Shown here in pieces: positions 53,359 through 62,272 of a DNA stretch of 64,000 bases; position 1 is the first letter of the stretch, and every line of letters begins with the position of its first letter. The stretch comes from Mediannikoviicoccus vaginalis (GTDB lineage Bacteria > Bacillota > Clostridia > Tissierellales > Peptoniphilaceae): contig NZ_CAKMRI010000001.1 of assembly GCF_928097925.1 (NCBI RefSeq), positions 868,001 through 932,000 of the forward strand, read 5' to 3'. Below the pieces are notes generated by a model. That model worked only from the letters and a program-made list of their open reading frames with translations. It did no database searches and had not been told where the DNA came from. Made by a program: the position numbers and the translations under genes.

Positions 53359-54810
53359 TTACATTTGTATCTTTACTTGATTTGCTGTATCTATTTCTAA
53401 TTGATTTTCTTTTTGCCATTCTTCTGGCAATAAATTCTTGTCAGCTTCTATAAAGTCAGTTTCGTTTTCTATTTTCTTTTCATAATATAGTTTTACTGGA
53501 ATTGAGACTCCACTTGGTGATATTCTCTTGGTCTTTGATGACCTAACTGGAATCCATTCTTGAAAATAATTATCCATAATTTCTGAAAAGGATTTTGATT
53601 TTATTTGGTAGCCTTGCATGGTTAGTTCTTTGAAACAAGTTATATTTGGATCTGCACTTTTTGGCTTATATTCTTCTAAGAAATATCTAATGTCTTCCAC
53701 ATCTGGGTTTAGATATTTGAATTTTTCTTGTTCCTTATACAAGTCTTTTAAAAGATTTTTTGGTATAGTCCATGCGTGAGTCTTGTTTTTAAAGATTTCA
53801 TATCCAAAGGCTAGAGCCTGGTTAAAATCATCTCTTATAAGAGATATATATTCTTTATCCGAGAGTTTTTCCTTATTATTTTTATCTGGATATATAGTCC
53901 TTACTCTTTTATTTGGGTTGCATTCCACAGGCAAATATCTTCTTTCTCCAGTATGATCATTAAGAAAAGTTCTTTCGTTTAATGTCCCTATGAAGATACA
54001 AGTTCTAGGCACATCTGTTGCATATTTTTCGTAGGGTATTCTTATCCTATCACTTAATTTTGATAAAAAAGATTTAGCTTCATTAGCCGATTTTGCATTT
54101 CTTAAAGCAACAAATTCTTCGATTTCAACGACAGTTTTACCCATAAGGTTCATGACGGCATCCTTGCCTTGAATGTTTTCAATTGTGCAAAACCAATCAT
54201 CTGTTATGGACAAGTATCTTGCAAAAGTCGATTTGCCTATACCTTGTCCACCAACTAAAACAATCATCTCATCAAACTTAGCTCCTGGATTGAAAATTCT
54301 TTTTATCATGCCCAATATCATATGTTGCATTATCCAATTGTTAAGCTCTGTATCATCTGCTCCCAAATACTTTGGTAAAAGTTTTCTAATGGCATTTTTA
54401 TCTCCATTCCATTTTAAATTTTGAAGATATTGCTTTGGCGGACTCACTTCATATTGGTGAGCTACAAAACGAATAGCTTCCCACATTTTATTGGCGTTAT
54501 AATTAATTCCAAAATGTTTTTCTATCTCTAAGCCCAGTCTATTGTTTAAAGAATCATCCCAAAGTCGTATTTGATTTTCCTTTATATTTCTTTCTCCGAT
54601 AATTTTCCCCTGGAATTTTATTTCATTGGTAAATTTATCAAAGAATATTTGTCCCTCAATTATTTTTTGATTTTGACAATATTTGGGATTTAAAATAGCT
54701 GTTACAATATTCCCAGTAATTTGTCTAACCGTCCCCTTATCTGTAGTTTGTAAGTCTAAAAAGGCGTAAGTCTGATCTATTTCTGGGAATTTTAATTTAA
54801 TATCTGTCAT
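53359..54810 (-). CDS. VapE-like replication ATPase
   Basis: The protein (483 residues from the chosen start) contains a VapE/superfamily 3-type ATPase: Walker A GGQGIGKST (187-195), Walker B VVEIEEFVAL, sensor-like FIGTLNERTFLNDHTGERRY. The N-terminal 150 residues are primase-associated in type. Such proteins replicate phage-like satellites and integrative elements. The frame extends to 54840, but ATG 54810 with GAGGAG upstream is preferred. It lies in the element's replication/mobilisation block. Confidence 0.85.
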   Translation of the reverse strand: MTDIKLKFPEIDQTYAFLDLQTTDKGTVRQITGNIVTAILNPKYCQNQKIIEGQIFFDKFTNEIKFQGKIIGERNIKENQIRLWDDSLNNRLGLEIEKHFGINYNANKMWEAIRFVAHQYEVSPPKQYLQNLKWNGDKNAIRKLLPKYLGADDTELNNWIMQHMILGMIKRIFNPGAKFDEMIVLVGGQGIGKSTFARYLSITDDWFCTIENIQGKDAVMNLMGKTVVEIEEFVALRNAKSANEAKSFLSKLSDRIRIPYEKYATDVPRTCIFIGTLNERTFLNDHTGERRYLPVECNPNKRVRTIYPDKNNKEKLSDKEYISLIRDDFNQALAFGYEIFKNKTHAWTIPKNLLKDLYKEQEKFKYLNPDVEDIRYFLEEYKPKSADPNITCFKELTMQGYQIKSKSFSEIMDNYFQEWIPVRSSKTKRISPSGVSIPVKLYYEKKIENETDFIEADKNLLPEEWQKENQLEIDTANQVKIQM

Positions 54811-54900
54811 AAGCCTTACTCCTCTTCTTTTTACAACCATCTAATCTCTTTATTGTTTTATATTTATTCTCCATTTTATCCTCCTGTCTGGTATAAATAA

Positions 54901-54950
54901 GACTCCTGTGGTAAAATGAACTTGTCTAGAGAACACTTCTCACAGGAGTG
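54901..54950. repeat. Inverted repeat cactcctgtg/cacaggagt
   Basis: Arms gactcctgtg (54901-54910) and cacaggagtg (54941-54950) enclose 30 bases with an inner palindrome (gaacttgtctagagaac). It lies between the VapE-like and RHH genes, where a replication origin or a terminator would be expected. Confidence 0.5.
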
Positions 54951-54957
54951 CATGCCT

Positions 54958-55320
54958 TTACTCTTTGTAGTAGGGGCTTTTTTCTTTTTTGATTTCTTCA
55001 TATATTTCTAAAATATAGATTAAAATATCAGTTTCATCGTCATTGAGTTTGCCAAACTTTTTAATAGCTTTTGCTAGTTGAAATATTTCCTTGGCTATAT
55101 TATCAGAAAGTCTATAATCACTTACTAACTTAACTTCGTGATTTAATAGCATTTGTAGAAAATAATCTTGTTTTTTAAGTCCACTGATTTCAATCTTTTT
55201 GTTTATTAGATCATATTCTTCTTCAGATACTCTAAAGTTTAAAATTCGATTTCTTTTTCTATTTTTGTCTTTATTTCTCGTTTTTTTAGAAATTTCATCT
55301 AATGAATGTCTTCTAAACAT
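54958..55320 (-). CDS. Ribbon-helix-helix mobilisation-like protein
   Basis: The 120-residue basic protein has a RNKDKNRKRNRILNFRVSEE start, then EYDLINKKIEISGLKKQDYF, the shape of RHH/MobC-like relaxosome or copy-control proteins. The ATG at 55320 has GAGG 9 nt upstream and overlaps the integrase stop by 8 bp. A part in DNA processing of the element is likely. Confidence 0.65.
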   Translation of the reverse strand: MFRRHSLDEISKKTRNKDKNRKRNRILNFRVSEEEYDLINKKIEISGLKKQDYFLQMLLNHEVKLVSDYRLSDNIAKEIFQLAKAIKKFGKLNDDETDILIYILEIYEEIKKEKSPYYKE

Positions 55321-56437
55321 CTTTATCATCCTCTTCTAATAAATCTTTCCAGTTATTTGCCTTATTATTTCTTACTTGTGTTAAAGACAAAGCCATTTCT
55401 TTTTGCTTACTAGGGAAGAGATGAGCGTATCTATAGGTTATATCAATCGATTCATGTCCAACCCTATCAGCTATTGCAGTTGCAGAAAATCCAAGTTCAA
55501 TTAAGAGAGAAACGTGAGAATGCCTTAAATCATGTATTCTAATTCTTTTTACTTGAGATTTCTTAGATCCCCTATCCATTTCATGGTGTAGGTAACTCTT
55601 AGAAAAATTAAATATTAAGTCTTTTGGTTTTAACTTATAAAAGCTATCAATATATTCTTTAATCTCATCAGTTAAAAATTCAGGCATAACTATTGTCCTT
55701 ATGCTTTTTTTAGTCTTAGGGGCTGTTATTATATTTTTCCCATCAATTCTTTGCAAAGATTCATCAATTTTTAATGTATGCCTTTCAAAATCAAATTTCT
55801 CTTTTGTTAAAGCTAATAATTCTCCCATTCTAAGACCACACCAATATAAAAGTTCAAAAGCATAGAATGATTCAGGTTTATCTTTTATAGCTTCTATAAA
55901 TCTTTCGTATTCATCTTGAGTCCAAAAGAGCATTTCATCAGCTTCTTTTTCACCCATAGAACCGACATCACGAGCAACATTAGTTTTTAAATTATAGTAC
56001 CTGCAAGCATGATTTAAAATACTAGATAACTGGGCATGAATAGTTCTCAAATAAGTAGGAGAGTAGTTCTTCCCATTTTTATCCTTAATCTTCATAAGCT
56101 CATTTTGCCATTGAATAATGGTTACATTATTAATCTCATTAAGCATTAAATCACCAATATAGGGAAGTATTTTTTGATTTACAATTGCTTCTTTTGTCCT
56201 CCAAGTATTTTCTCTTATTCTTGGTTTTCTATCCCTCTTGTAAAGTTCAAAAAACTCCCTAAAGGTCATCTCAATTGATTCAGAATGTTGATTTAAAAAT
56301 TCTTGTTCCCATTTTAATGCTTCTTTTTTTGTTAAAAATCCACGTTTTTTCTTAGTTAATTTTTCTCCTTTCCAGTTGGTATAATAAAACCTGCAATACC
56401 AAGTTTTGTTTCCACTTTCATCTCTATATGCTGGCAC
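55313..56437 (-). CDS. int: Tyrosine recombinase (integrase)
   Basis: The 374-residue protein has an N-terminal arm-type binding domain (TWYCRFYYTNWKGEKLTKKK), a SAM-like core-binding domain (about 55-150) and a catalytic domain with Arg203 (GLRMGE), His302-x-x-Arg305 (HDLRHSH), His328 (VGHES) and the Tyr nucleophile in YRYAHL (probably Tyr337). It is typical of phage and Tn916-like integrases in Firmicutes. It follows the excisionase-like gene by 1 bp. Likely attachment sites are discussed under the 12-bp repeats. Confidence 0.93.
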   Translation of the reverse strand: MPAYRDESGNKTWYCRFYYTNWKGEKLTKKKRGFLTKKEALKWEQEFLNQHSESIEMTFREFFELYKRDRKPRIRENTWRTKEAIVNQKILPYIGDLMLNEINNVTIIQWQNELMKIKDKNGKNYSPTYLRTIHAQLSSILNHACRYYNLKTNVARDVGSMGEKEADEMLFWTQDEYERFIEAIKDKPESFYAFELLYWCGLRMGELLALTKEKFDFERHTLKIDESLQRIDGKNIITAPKTKKSIRTIVMPEFLTDEIKEYIDSFYKLKPKDLIFNFSKSYLHHEMDRGSKKSQVKRIRIHDLRHSHVSLLIELGFSATAIADRVGHESIDITYRYAHLFPSKQKEMALSLTQVRNNKANNWKDLLEEDDKDV

Positions 56438-56438
56438 T

Positions 56439-56633
56439 TTAAACCTCCTTTGTATTTGTTGGTTTATAGCAATACTTTTCCATAAAGTATTCTCTATTTA
56501 CCTTTCCTCTTTGCACACGATAACCTAATTTAAGTAGATCTTGATTCATATCGTTTATTATCTGATATGCTGTTGTCCTACTTACATCAAGAAATTCTTG
56601 TACATCTTTTGCATTCATAAAAATACCTTTCAT
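56439..56633 (-). CDS. xis: Excisionase-like small DNA-binding protein
   Basis: The 64-residue protein has a single helix-turn-helix (NAKDVQEFLDVSRTTAYQII). AAGGAGG precedes the ATG at 56633. Its coupling to the integrase gene fits a directionality factor or excisionase. Short length and position are the main support. Confidence 0.75.
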   Translation of the reverse strand: MKGIFMNAKDVQEFLDVSRTTAYQIINDMNQDLLKLGYRVQRGKVNREYFMEKYCYKPTNTKEV

Positions 56634-56708
56634 AATGTCCTCCTTTTATAGTTTGTAAGGTTCTACATCCTCAAAAGGGCGAGCATTAATTTATATGTCT
56701 TACAATCT

Positions 56709-56764
56709 CCGTTCAATATTGAACGGTATGTATATATAATAACAGTTCATATTTGTTCTGTCAA
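56709..56764 (-). promoter_or_regulatory. Promoter of xis-int with repressor sites
   Basis: TTGACA (56764-56759), 17 bp, TATTAT (56741-56736) on the minus strand is a near-perfect promoter. The spacer holds GAAC...GAAC half sites, and just downstream is the 18-bp perfect palindrome ccgttcaatattgaacgg (56709-56726). These are the expected operators of the divergent Xre protein. Confidence 0.8.
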
Positions 56765-56831
56765 GTTTTTTCTATTTATTTTTTTCTAAAATATTCAGAT
56801 ACTTACAAATATTTACAACAGAACAGTTTTG

Positions 56832-56860
56832 TTGAGCTTTTGTTCGTTTTGTGATAAAAT
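56832..56860 (+). promoter_or_regulatory. Promoter of the element repressor
   Basis: TTGAGC (56832-56837), a 17-bp spacer and TAAAAT (56855-56860) precede the xre gene; GAAC/GTTC half sites lie at and within it. Confidence 0.75.
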
Positions 56861-56894
56861 ATTTATAGTTATTGTGAAATAAGGAGGAGTTAGT

Positions 56895-57326
56895 TTGATT
56901 TCTGGAGAAAAATTAAAAAAGTTAAGACTTATGCGAAACTTAACTCAAAAAGAACTTGCCATTAAGTCTGGTTTGACAGATGCTGCTATAAGAAATTACG
57001 AGCTTGGGAATAGATCTCCAAGTAAAGAACAATTACAAAAAATATCTGAAGCACTTGATTGTGATATATCAGCATTAATTAATCATGAACCTAATTCTAT
57101 TTTTGAAATAATGCATATAATCTTTGATTATGAAAAAGATATGAAGTTTAGACCCTTCGCAGACGAAGGAGAAATTACTGGACTTTTATCAAATGATGTA
57201 GACTTCAATAATTTTCTTATAGAATGGAATGAGATGAGAAAAAAGCATTACAACGATGAGATAACAGACGAGGAATTTGAAGATTGGAAGTTATCATATC
57301 CTAAAAAATCAAGATTTTTAAAATAA
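56895..57326 (+). CDS. Xre-family repressor of the integrative element
   Basis: The 143-residue protein begins at a TTG with AAGGAGGAG 5 nt upstream. The helix-turn-helix (KLRLMRNLTQKELAIKSGLT, DAAIRNYELGNRSPS) covers residues 6-60, followed by an acidic C-terminal part. It is divergent from xis-int with GAAC/GTTC palindromes between, the layout of a phage-type switch. It probably keeps int, mobilisation and replication genes silent. Confidence 0.88.
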   Translation: MISGEKLKKLRLMRNLTQKELAIKSGLTDAAIRNYELGNRSPSKEQLQKISEALDCDISALINHEPNSIFEIMHIIFDYEKDMKFRPFADEGEITGLLSNDVDFNNFLIEWNEMRKKHYNDEITDEEFEDWKLSYPKKSRFLK

Positions 57327-57332
57327 AATATG

Positions 57333-57422
57333 TACGCAAAAAGACCGCAGCTTGAAACTACGGTCTTATTTTTTGTCCAAATGTAAACTACTAAGAACTA
57401 TTATTTTAATTATTCTTTTTTA
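57333..57422. repeat. 90-bp repeat, copy at the element's right end
   Basis: This stretch from tacgcaaaaagaccgcagc to ttctttttt is about 90% identical to 62183-62272 in the same orientation. It lies between xre and the putative right attachment site. Confidence 0.85.
57341..57374 (+). terminator. Terminator after the xre gene
   Basis: AAGACCG-c-AG/CT-a-CGGTCTT with loop cttgaaa, then TATTTTTT. It is part of a 90-bp stretch that recurs at 62183-62272. Confidence 0.85.
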
Positions 57423-57438
57423 CTTCCAGTACCATTCG

Positions 57439-57450
57439 AGTCCCAGTACC
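57439..57450. other. Putative right attachment site
   Basis: agtcccagtacc repeats 45177-45188 exactly. The preceding bases form ttcgagtcccagtacc, which resembles a tRNA T-arm and 3' end, a usual target of such integrases. No complete tRNA can be drawn here. Confidence 0.45.
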
Positions 57451-57565
57451 TAACAATATAGGCAAAAACAATCTATTAAATTTTTAAAGAATCTTATCTT
57501 CCTTATGGAATCCTTAAATTTGTATTTTATACTAAGTTTATAAAATGAAAAGGAGGTTCATTTAT

Positions 57566-58267
57566 ATGGACAAATTGATATTAGAAACAAAAAATCTTAC
57601 TAAAACATTTGGAAAACAAAAAGCAGTAGATGATATTTCTTTAAAAATAAAAGAGAATTCTATCTATGGATTGCTAGGACCTAATGGGGCTGGTAAATCG
57701 ACTACATTAAAGATGATTACTGGAATGATTCATAAAACATCTGCCCAAATCTTTTTTGAAGGTCATGAGTGGAGTCGTGACGATTTATCTGATATTGGTG
57801 CCTTGATAGAAATGCCTGCCTTGTATGAGAACTTATCGGCTAGGGAAAATTTAAAAGTAAGGACACTCCTGTTAGGGTTGCCAGATTCTAGGATTGATGA
57901 AGTTTTGGAAATAGTAAGTTTAAAAGATACTGGTAAAAAGAAAAGTGGTCAGTTTTCAATAGGCATGAAACAAAGACTAGGAATCGCCATTGCCTTATTA
58001 AATAATCCTAAGCTTTTGATTTTAGATGAACCAACAAACGGACTTGATCCTCTTGGAATTCAAGAATTACGTGATTTAATAAGATCTTTCCCAGAAAAAG
58101 GAATAACCGTTATTTTGTCTAGTCATATTTTAGCAGAAGTTGAACAAACTGCTGATCATATTGGGATTATTAATAATGGAAAATTGCAATATCAAAACAT
58201 TATTAATAATGATGACAATTTAGAAGAACTTTTTATGAATGTTATAAAAAGTGGAATGGGAGTGTAA
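57566..58267 (+). CDS. Lantibiotic-type immunity ABC transporter, ATPase (CprA/LanF-like)
   Basis: The 233-residue ATPase has Walker A GPNGAGKSTTL, the Q-loop region, signature FSIGMKQRLG and Walker B LLILDEPTNGLDPLG. This F-type signature is found in NisF/SpaF/MutF and CprA proteins, which remove antimicrobial peptides from the membrane. The frame is open from 57545, but ATG 57566 lies 9 nt after AGGAGG. It heads a five-gene set ATPase-permease-permease-regulator-kinase. Confidence 0.87.
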   Translation: MDKLILETKNLTKTFGKQKAVDDISLKIKENSIYGLLGPNGAGKSTTLKMITGMIHKTSAQIFFEGHEWSRDDLSDIGALIEMPALYENLSARENLKVRTLLLGLPDSRIDEVLEIVSLKDTGKKKSGQFSIGMKQRLGIAIALLNNPKLLILDEPTNGLDPLGIQELRDLIRSFPEKGITVILSSHILAEVEQTADHIGIINNGKLQYQNIINNDDNLEELFMNVIKSGMGV

Positions 58268-58270
58268 AAA

Positions 58271-59011
58271 ATGATAAATTATATTCTTGCAGAAAATTTA
58301 AAACATAAAGGCACTTTTTTGAAGAAGTTATTAGTTATTATGCCAATATCTTTAATCTTGTTGTCACTCTTTCTTATGCCAAGTTATTTCACTGCTAATT
58401 CCTATAACTGGTGGTACGTTATAATAATGCCTACAACTTTTGCATTAATCCCAGCAATGATGGATAGAAAAGAAAGTAGGAAATTAAACTACAGAGCAGT
58501 TTTCCCTCTAAATATTAATCTCAAAAAGTTATGGGTTTCAAAGATAATCACAGCATTTATTTATATGAGTATTGCTGCTATAATTCATATGCTAGGGGTG
58601 TATATTTTTCAATTTTTAATTGGAGGGCAATTAACACCAAACTATGGATTTTCCACATTACTATTTGCTAGTGCCTTACTAATAATAACCAATATTTGGC
58701 AAATCCCTCTATGCTTTTTCTTAGCAAAAAAATTTGGCTTTATCGCAAGTATTGCAGTAAATGCAGTATTAGGTTTAGGATCAGGAATATTGTTGTCTGA
58801 CAGTGCTTTTTGGATTTATTGCCCATATTCTTGGGGAATCAGATTAATGATTCCTGTTATGCGTATTCTACCAAGTGGCATTTTAATAGAAGCATCAAAT
58901 CCAATGATATCAAACACATCGTTACTTATTCCTTGTATTTTATCTATATGTCTATTTACCTTACTAACAATGATAAGTGCAAAATGGTTTTCAAAACAAG
59001 AGGTAAAATAA
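58271..59011 (+). CDS. Lantibiotic-type immunity permease (LanE/MutE-like)
   Basis: The 246-residue protein has six predicted membrane helices, beginning with the pattern INYILAENLKHKGTFLKKLL that is characteristic of MutE/EpiE subunits. It follows the ATPase by 3 bp and overlaps the next permease by one base (TAATG). Confidence 0.85.
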   Translation: MINYILAENLKHKGTFLKKLLVIMPISLILLSLFLMPSYFTANSYNWWYVIIMPTTFALIPAMMDRKESRKLNYRAVFPLNINLKKLWVSKIITAFIYMSIAAIIHMLGVYIFQFLIGGQLTPNYGFSTLLFASALLIITNIWQIPLCFFLAKKFGFIASIAVNAVLGLGSGILLSDSAFWIYCPYSWGIRLMIPVMRILPSGILIEASNPMISNTSLLIPCILSICLFTLLTMISAKWFSKQEVK

Positions 59012-59751
59012 TGATAAATATAATAAAATCAGAAATATACAAAATTAAAGGCACCTGGCTTTCTTGGATTCACATAGTCTTACCTATAGCCTATTCTTTA
59101 TTATTTTATGTGACATCAAAAACTACTGGATTAAAAAATTTTGAAGAAAGCGATATAATACAAACTTATTTTGTACTTTTAGGAGCGGTAATGCCAATAA
59201 TATTAAGTTTTATAAGTTCAAAAGTCGTTGATATGGAGATGAGTGCTGGGAAATTTCAAGTGCTCTTATCAACTACAAAATCTAGAAGCAAAGCCTATAT
59301 AGGAAAACTCCTTGTATTAGAATTGGGATTTGTTATTTCTCTTGCTTTAGCTATTATATTTTTTGCAATATTAACAGGATATCAAAATATCTTAGATTGG
59401 TTTATTGAATTTTTCTTAATTCTTATTAGCAGCCTTTCTCTATACATGATTCATCTTTGGGTATCAATTGAATTAAGTAGTGGTGCATCTATAGGATTGG
59501 GTTTTCTAGAAACATTGGTTGCTTTACTCTCAATGACTGTCATTGGCGATAGTATTTGGTATTTTATACCTTGTACTTGGGGCTCCAGGCTTCCTGCCAT
59601 GTATATAAGGCTGGGCAAAGCTTTAGATCCTTCATATTTTTATAAAGAGTTAAGGCTGTGGGGTTTAATAGCTTCCTTTATTATCTTAATCCTATTTATT
59701 TCCTCAATAATTTGGTTTAATAAGTGGGATGGGAAATCTGTTAGTGAATAA
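59011..59751 (+). CDS. Lantibiotic-type immunity permease (LanG/MutG-like)
   Basis: The 246-residue protein starts MINIIKSEIYKIKGTWLSWI, with six membrane helices and the CTWGSRLPAMYI segment seen in MutG-type permeases. The open frame starts earlier (58810), but coupling through TAATG sets the start at 59011. It completes the FEG-type transporter. Confidence 0.85.
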   Translation: MINIIKSEIYKIKGTWLSWIHIVLPIAYSLLFYVTSKTTGLKNFEESDIIQTYFVLLGAVMPIILSFISSKVVDMEMSAGKFQVLLSTTKSRSKAYIGKLLVLELGFVISLALAIIFFAILTGYQNILDWFIEFFLILISSLSLYMIHLWVSIELSSGASIGLGFLETLVALLSMTVIGDSIWYFIPCTWGSRLPAMYIRLGKALDPSYFYKELRLWGLIASFIILILFISSIIWFNKWDGKSVSE

Positions 59752-59783
59752 AAGTTTTTAATTTGAAATTAAGAGGTGATGAA

Positions 59784-60443
59784 ATGTCTTTAATTCTTGC
59801 AGTTGATGACGAGCTAGATATGCTTGATTTAATAGAAAATATTTTGAAAAAGAACAACCATCAAGTCGATATATATCAAAATCCTTTAGACGTTGATAAT
59901 AGTAAACTCAACAAATATGACTTGATTCTACTTGATATTATGATGCCAGGTATTGACGGAATTAGTTTCTGTAAGGATATTCGAGCTAAAGTAGACTGCC
60001 CTATTCTTTTTTTAACAGCGAAAACTATGGAAGAAGATATAGTTGAAGGCTTATTAATTGGTGGTGATGATTACATCACAAAACCATTCGGTGCAGCAGA
60101 ACTCCTAGCTCGTATAGAAGCACATTTAAGACGAGAAAAAAGAGAACGACACACTAGTTTAAATCTTGGTGAAATTCGATTTGATTTATCTTCAAATGAA
60201 GTTTTTGTAGGAGATGAAAAAGTTCATTTAACAAAATCCGAGTATCAAATTTCAGAATTGCTAGCAAAAAGAAAAGGACAAGTATTTTCAAGGGAGCAAA
60301 TATATGAGCTTATCTTTGGATTTGATGGTATAGGAGATGCATCTGCAATATCAGAACATATAAAAAATATTAGGGCAAAGTTTCAAAAATATTGGAAAAA
60401 TCCAATTGAAACAGTATGGGGAATCGGATATAAATGGAATTAA
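59784..60443 (+). CDS. Response regulator, OmpR family (CprR/NisR-like)
   Basis: The 219-residue regulator has a receiver domain with the acidic pair DD (8-9), phospho-acceptor Asp51 in LLDIMMPG and Lys in YITKPF. A winged-helix DNA-binding domain follows (LTKSEYQISELLAKRKGQVF). ATG 59784 with AGAGGTGA is chosen. It overlaps the kinase gene by 10 bp. It should switch on the transporter when peptide is present. Confidence 0.9.
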   Translation: MSLILAVDDELDMLDLIENILKKNNHQVDIYQNPLDVDNSKLNKYDLILLDIMMPGIDGISFCKDIRAKVDCPILFLTAKTMEEDIVEGLLIGGDDYITKPFGAAELLARIEAHLRREKRERHTSLNLGEIRFDLSSNEVFVGDEKVHLTKSEYQISELLAKRKGQVFSREQIYELIFGFDGIGDASAISEHIKNIRAKFQKYWKNPIETVWGIGYKWN

Positions 60444-61813
60444 AATCAAAAGGTAAATCTCTTAAAAATATACTTTTTAAATATTTGCTAAGTATTGCAC
60501 TAGGACTAGTAATCTCCGTTGGATTAATAATAGTTTTTATATCTGCTTCTTTCCAATTTAAGTGGATATTTCCTGCTAACTATACTGAGAATCTAATTCT
60601 TGAAAAAAGGACAGATATTTCCACTTCAAAAAATTTCGAAAAATCATTACTTCCAGATAATACATCTTATCTATTTCTATCAAAAGACGAAAAAGTTATA
60701 GAAACAAATATGAATAAGAATATCCAAGATATAGCCTTTAACTATCATAAGGGCTCTGGTAATTCTAATGCCAACTTATCCTTTATGGAAATACAAAGAT
60801 CAGATGGATATGTGCTTGTAGCTTATGACCTAAAGCCTTTTTATAAAAGTCCTTGGATGCAAAAAAATCTACCACAAGTAAATAATTTATTTCTAAGCTT
60901 GCTTATAATATTTTTTCTTATAAGTATTATTACTATCACATTAATTTGGGCAAAGAAATTAGCAAAAGAATTAAATCCTTTGCTAGAAGCTTCGGAAGAA
61001 ATCGGGAAACAAAACTTAGACTTCCAAGTCAAAAAGTCAAATATTCAGGAATTTAATGCTATATTAGATAGTTTAGAAAAAATGAAAGTAGGATTAAGTG
61101 AATCTTTAAGGACAAACTGGAGAGAGGAAGAGAAAAAAAGAAATCAGATTTCAGCATTAAGCCATGATATAAAGACTCCTCTTTCAATTATAAAGGGAAA
61201 TTCAGAGTTATTGGGAGAAACAAACCTAACAGAAGATCAGGAAAGCTATCTAGGTTATATTAGGAAAAATACAAACCGTATTGGTAAATATATTGAAACC
61301 TTAATGCTTGTTAATAAATCTAACCAAGTAAATGAATTAAACTTTACTCAAATTAGAGCAAAAGAATTTGTAGAAAACATTGAAAAACTAGCTAAAGAAT
61401 TCACATCGACTTATAAGTTAAATCTTTTAGAAGATATTAACTATGATGATGATTTTTTAATAGTAGATTTAAAAAATTTTGAACGAGCCTTTCTTAATAT
61501 TCTTAGCAATGCTGAGGAACACAGTCCTAAAAACTCAACCATTGAGTTACTTATATGTTCCAAAGCTGATGAGCTTAAAATATCAATATTAGACCAAGGG
61601 CATGGATTTACAGGTGAAGACCTATTATATGCAACAGATCAATTCTACCAAGGAGACAAAAGTAGGCATTCAAAAGAAAACCATGGAATCGGATTATTTG
61701 TTGCCGAACAAATTATTAAGATGCATGGAGGAAGTCTTGTTTTAGAAAATAGGACTGATGAATATGGTGCTAAAGTCAGCATACTATTGCCAATAAAGAA
61801 TACTCAAGAATAG
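60434..61813 (+). CDS. Sensor histidine kinase (CprK/NisK-like)
   Basis: The 459-residue kinase has two membrane helices (about 13-35 and 150-170), an external domain of about 110 residues between them, a HAMP-like linker, the H-box ALSHDIKTPLSIIKGN, the N-box LNILSNAEEHSP, the G1 DQGHGF and the G2 HGIGLFVAEQI. It is the partner of the regulator upstream. The ligand is probably a cationic peptide. Confidence 0.9.
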   Translation: MELKSKGKSLKNILFKYLLSIALGLVISVGLIIVFISASFQFKWIFPANYTENLILEKRTDISTSKNFEKSLLPDNTSYLFLSKDEKVIETNMNKNIQDIAFNYHKGSGNSNANLSFMEIQRSDGYVLVAYDLKPFYKSPWMQKNLPQVNNLFLSLLIIFFLISIITITLIWAKKLAKELNPLLEASEEIGKQNLDFQVKKSNIQEFNAILDSLEKMKVGLSESLRTNWREEEKKRNQISALSHDIKTPLSIIKGNSELLGETNLTEDQESYLGYIRKNTNRIGKYIETLMLVNKSNQVNELNFTQIRAKEFVENIEKLAKEFTSTYKLNLLEDINYDDDFLIVDLKNFERAFLNILSNAEEHSPKNSTIELLICSKADELKISILDQGHGFTGEDLLYATDQFYQGDKSRHSKENHGIGLFVAEQIIKMHGGSLVLENRTDEYGAKVSILLPIKNTQE

Positions 61814-61830
61814 GGGTATTCTTTTTTCTT
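61797..61830 (+). terminator. Terminator after the kinase gene
   Basis: AGAATAC-tcaagaatagg-GGTATTCT followed by TTTTTCTTTC. The rest of 61830-62010 shows only a possible gene tail on the minus strand (SEKTYESAFKKIYKNHTHK) and AT-rich filler. Confidence 0.7.
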
Positions 61831-62013
61831 TCATTTATGAATTTTATGTGTGTGGTTTTTGTATATCTTTTTAAAAGCACTTTCATAAGTTTTTTCACTT
61901 TTAGTAATATAATCTACTTCTAAATTTAGAGCTTATATTATAGGATATATTTTTGTAATTACCATACTAAATACCATAACTTTCTTTTGATTTATTAAGA
62001 AGTAGGAAATGGA

Positions 62014-62176
62014 TCTGCCATATTTCTCTTGATAATTTTTCTATTTCTTTATTCATTGAATCAATTTCATTTTTGTATATAACACCAGTTGTATTAGTAT
62101 CCTTTGCAATCTAGTTTATATTATTTGTTGCATTTGAAATTAACCATTGTAGATCTCTAAATAAATTAATCGTCAT
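62014..62176 (-). pseudogene. Broken mobC copy
   Basis: The minus strand reads FRDLQWLISNATNNIN-stop-IAKDTNTTGVIYKNEID, parallel to the intact mobC at 52687-53022, with an in-frame TAG and missing both ends. It shows that a second element of the same kind was once here. Confidence 0.88.
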
Positions 62177-62182
62177 AATATA

Positions 62183-62272
62183 TACGCAAAAAAGACCGCA
62201 GCTTGAAACTACGGTCTAATTTTTTGTCCAAATGCAAACCACTTGGAACTATTATTCAATTTATTCTTTTTT
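62183..62272. repeat. 90-bp repeat, copy next to guaA
   Basis: About 90% identical to 57333-57422, including the terminator hairpin. The following bases aatcccagttac resemble the putative attachment sequence. Confidence 0.85.

Noticed and set aside
57430-57452. tRNA 3' end at the right attachment site
   Set aside because: ttcgagtcccagtacc looks like a T-arm, but there is no pairing acceptor, D-arm or anticodon arm upstream.
58810-59010. Longer start for the MutG-like permease
   Set aside because: The extension overlaps the preceding permease by 200 bp and lacks a membrane-protein character; TAATG coupling marks the start.
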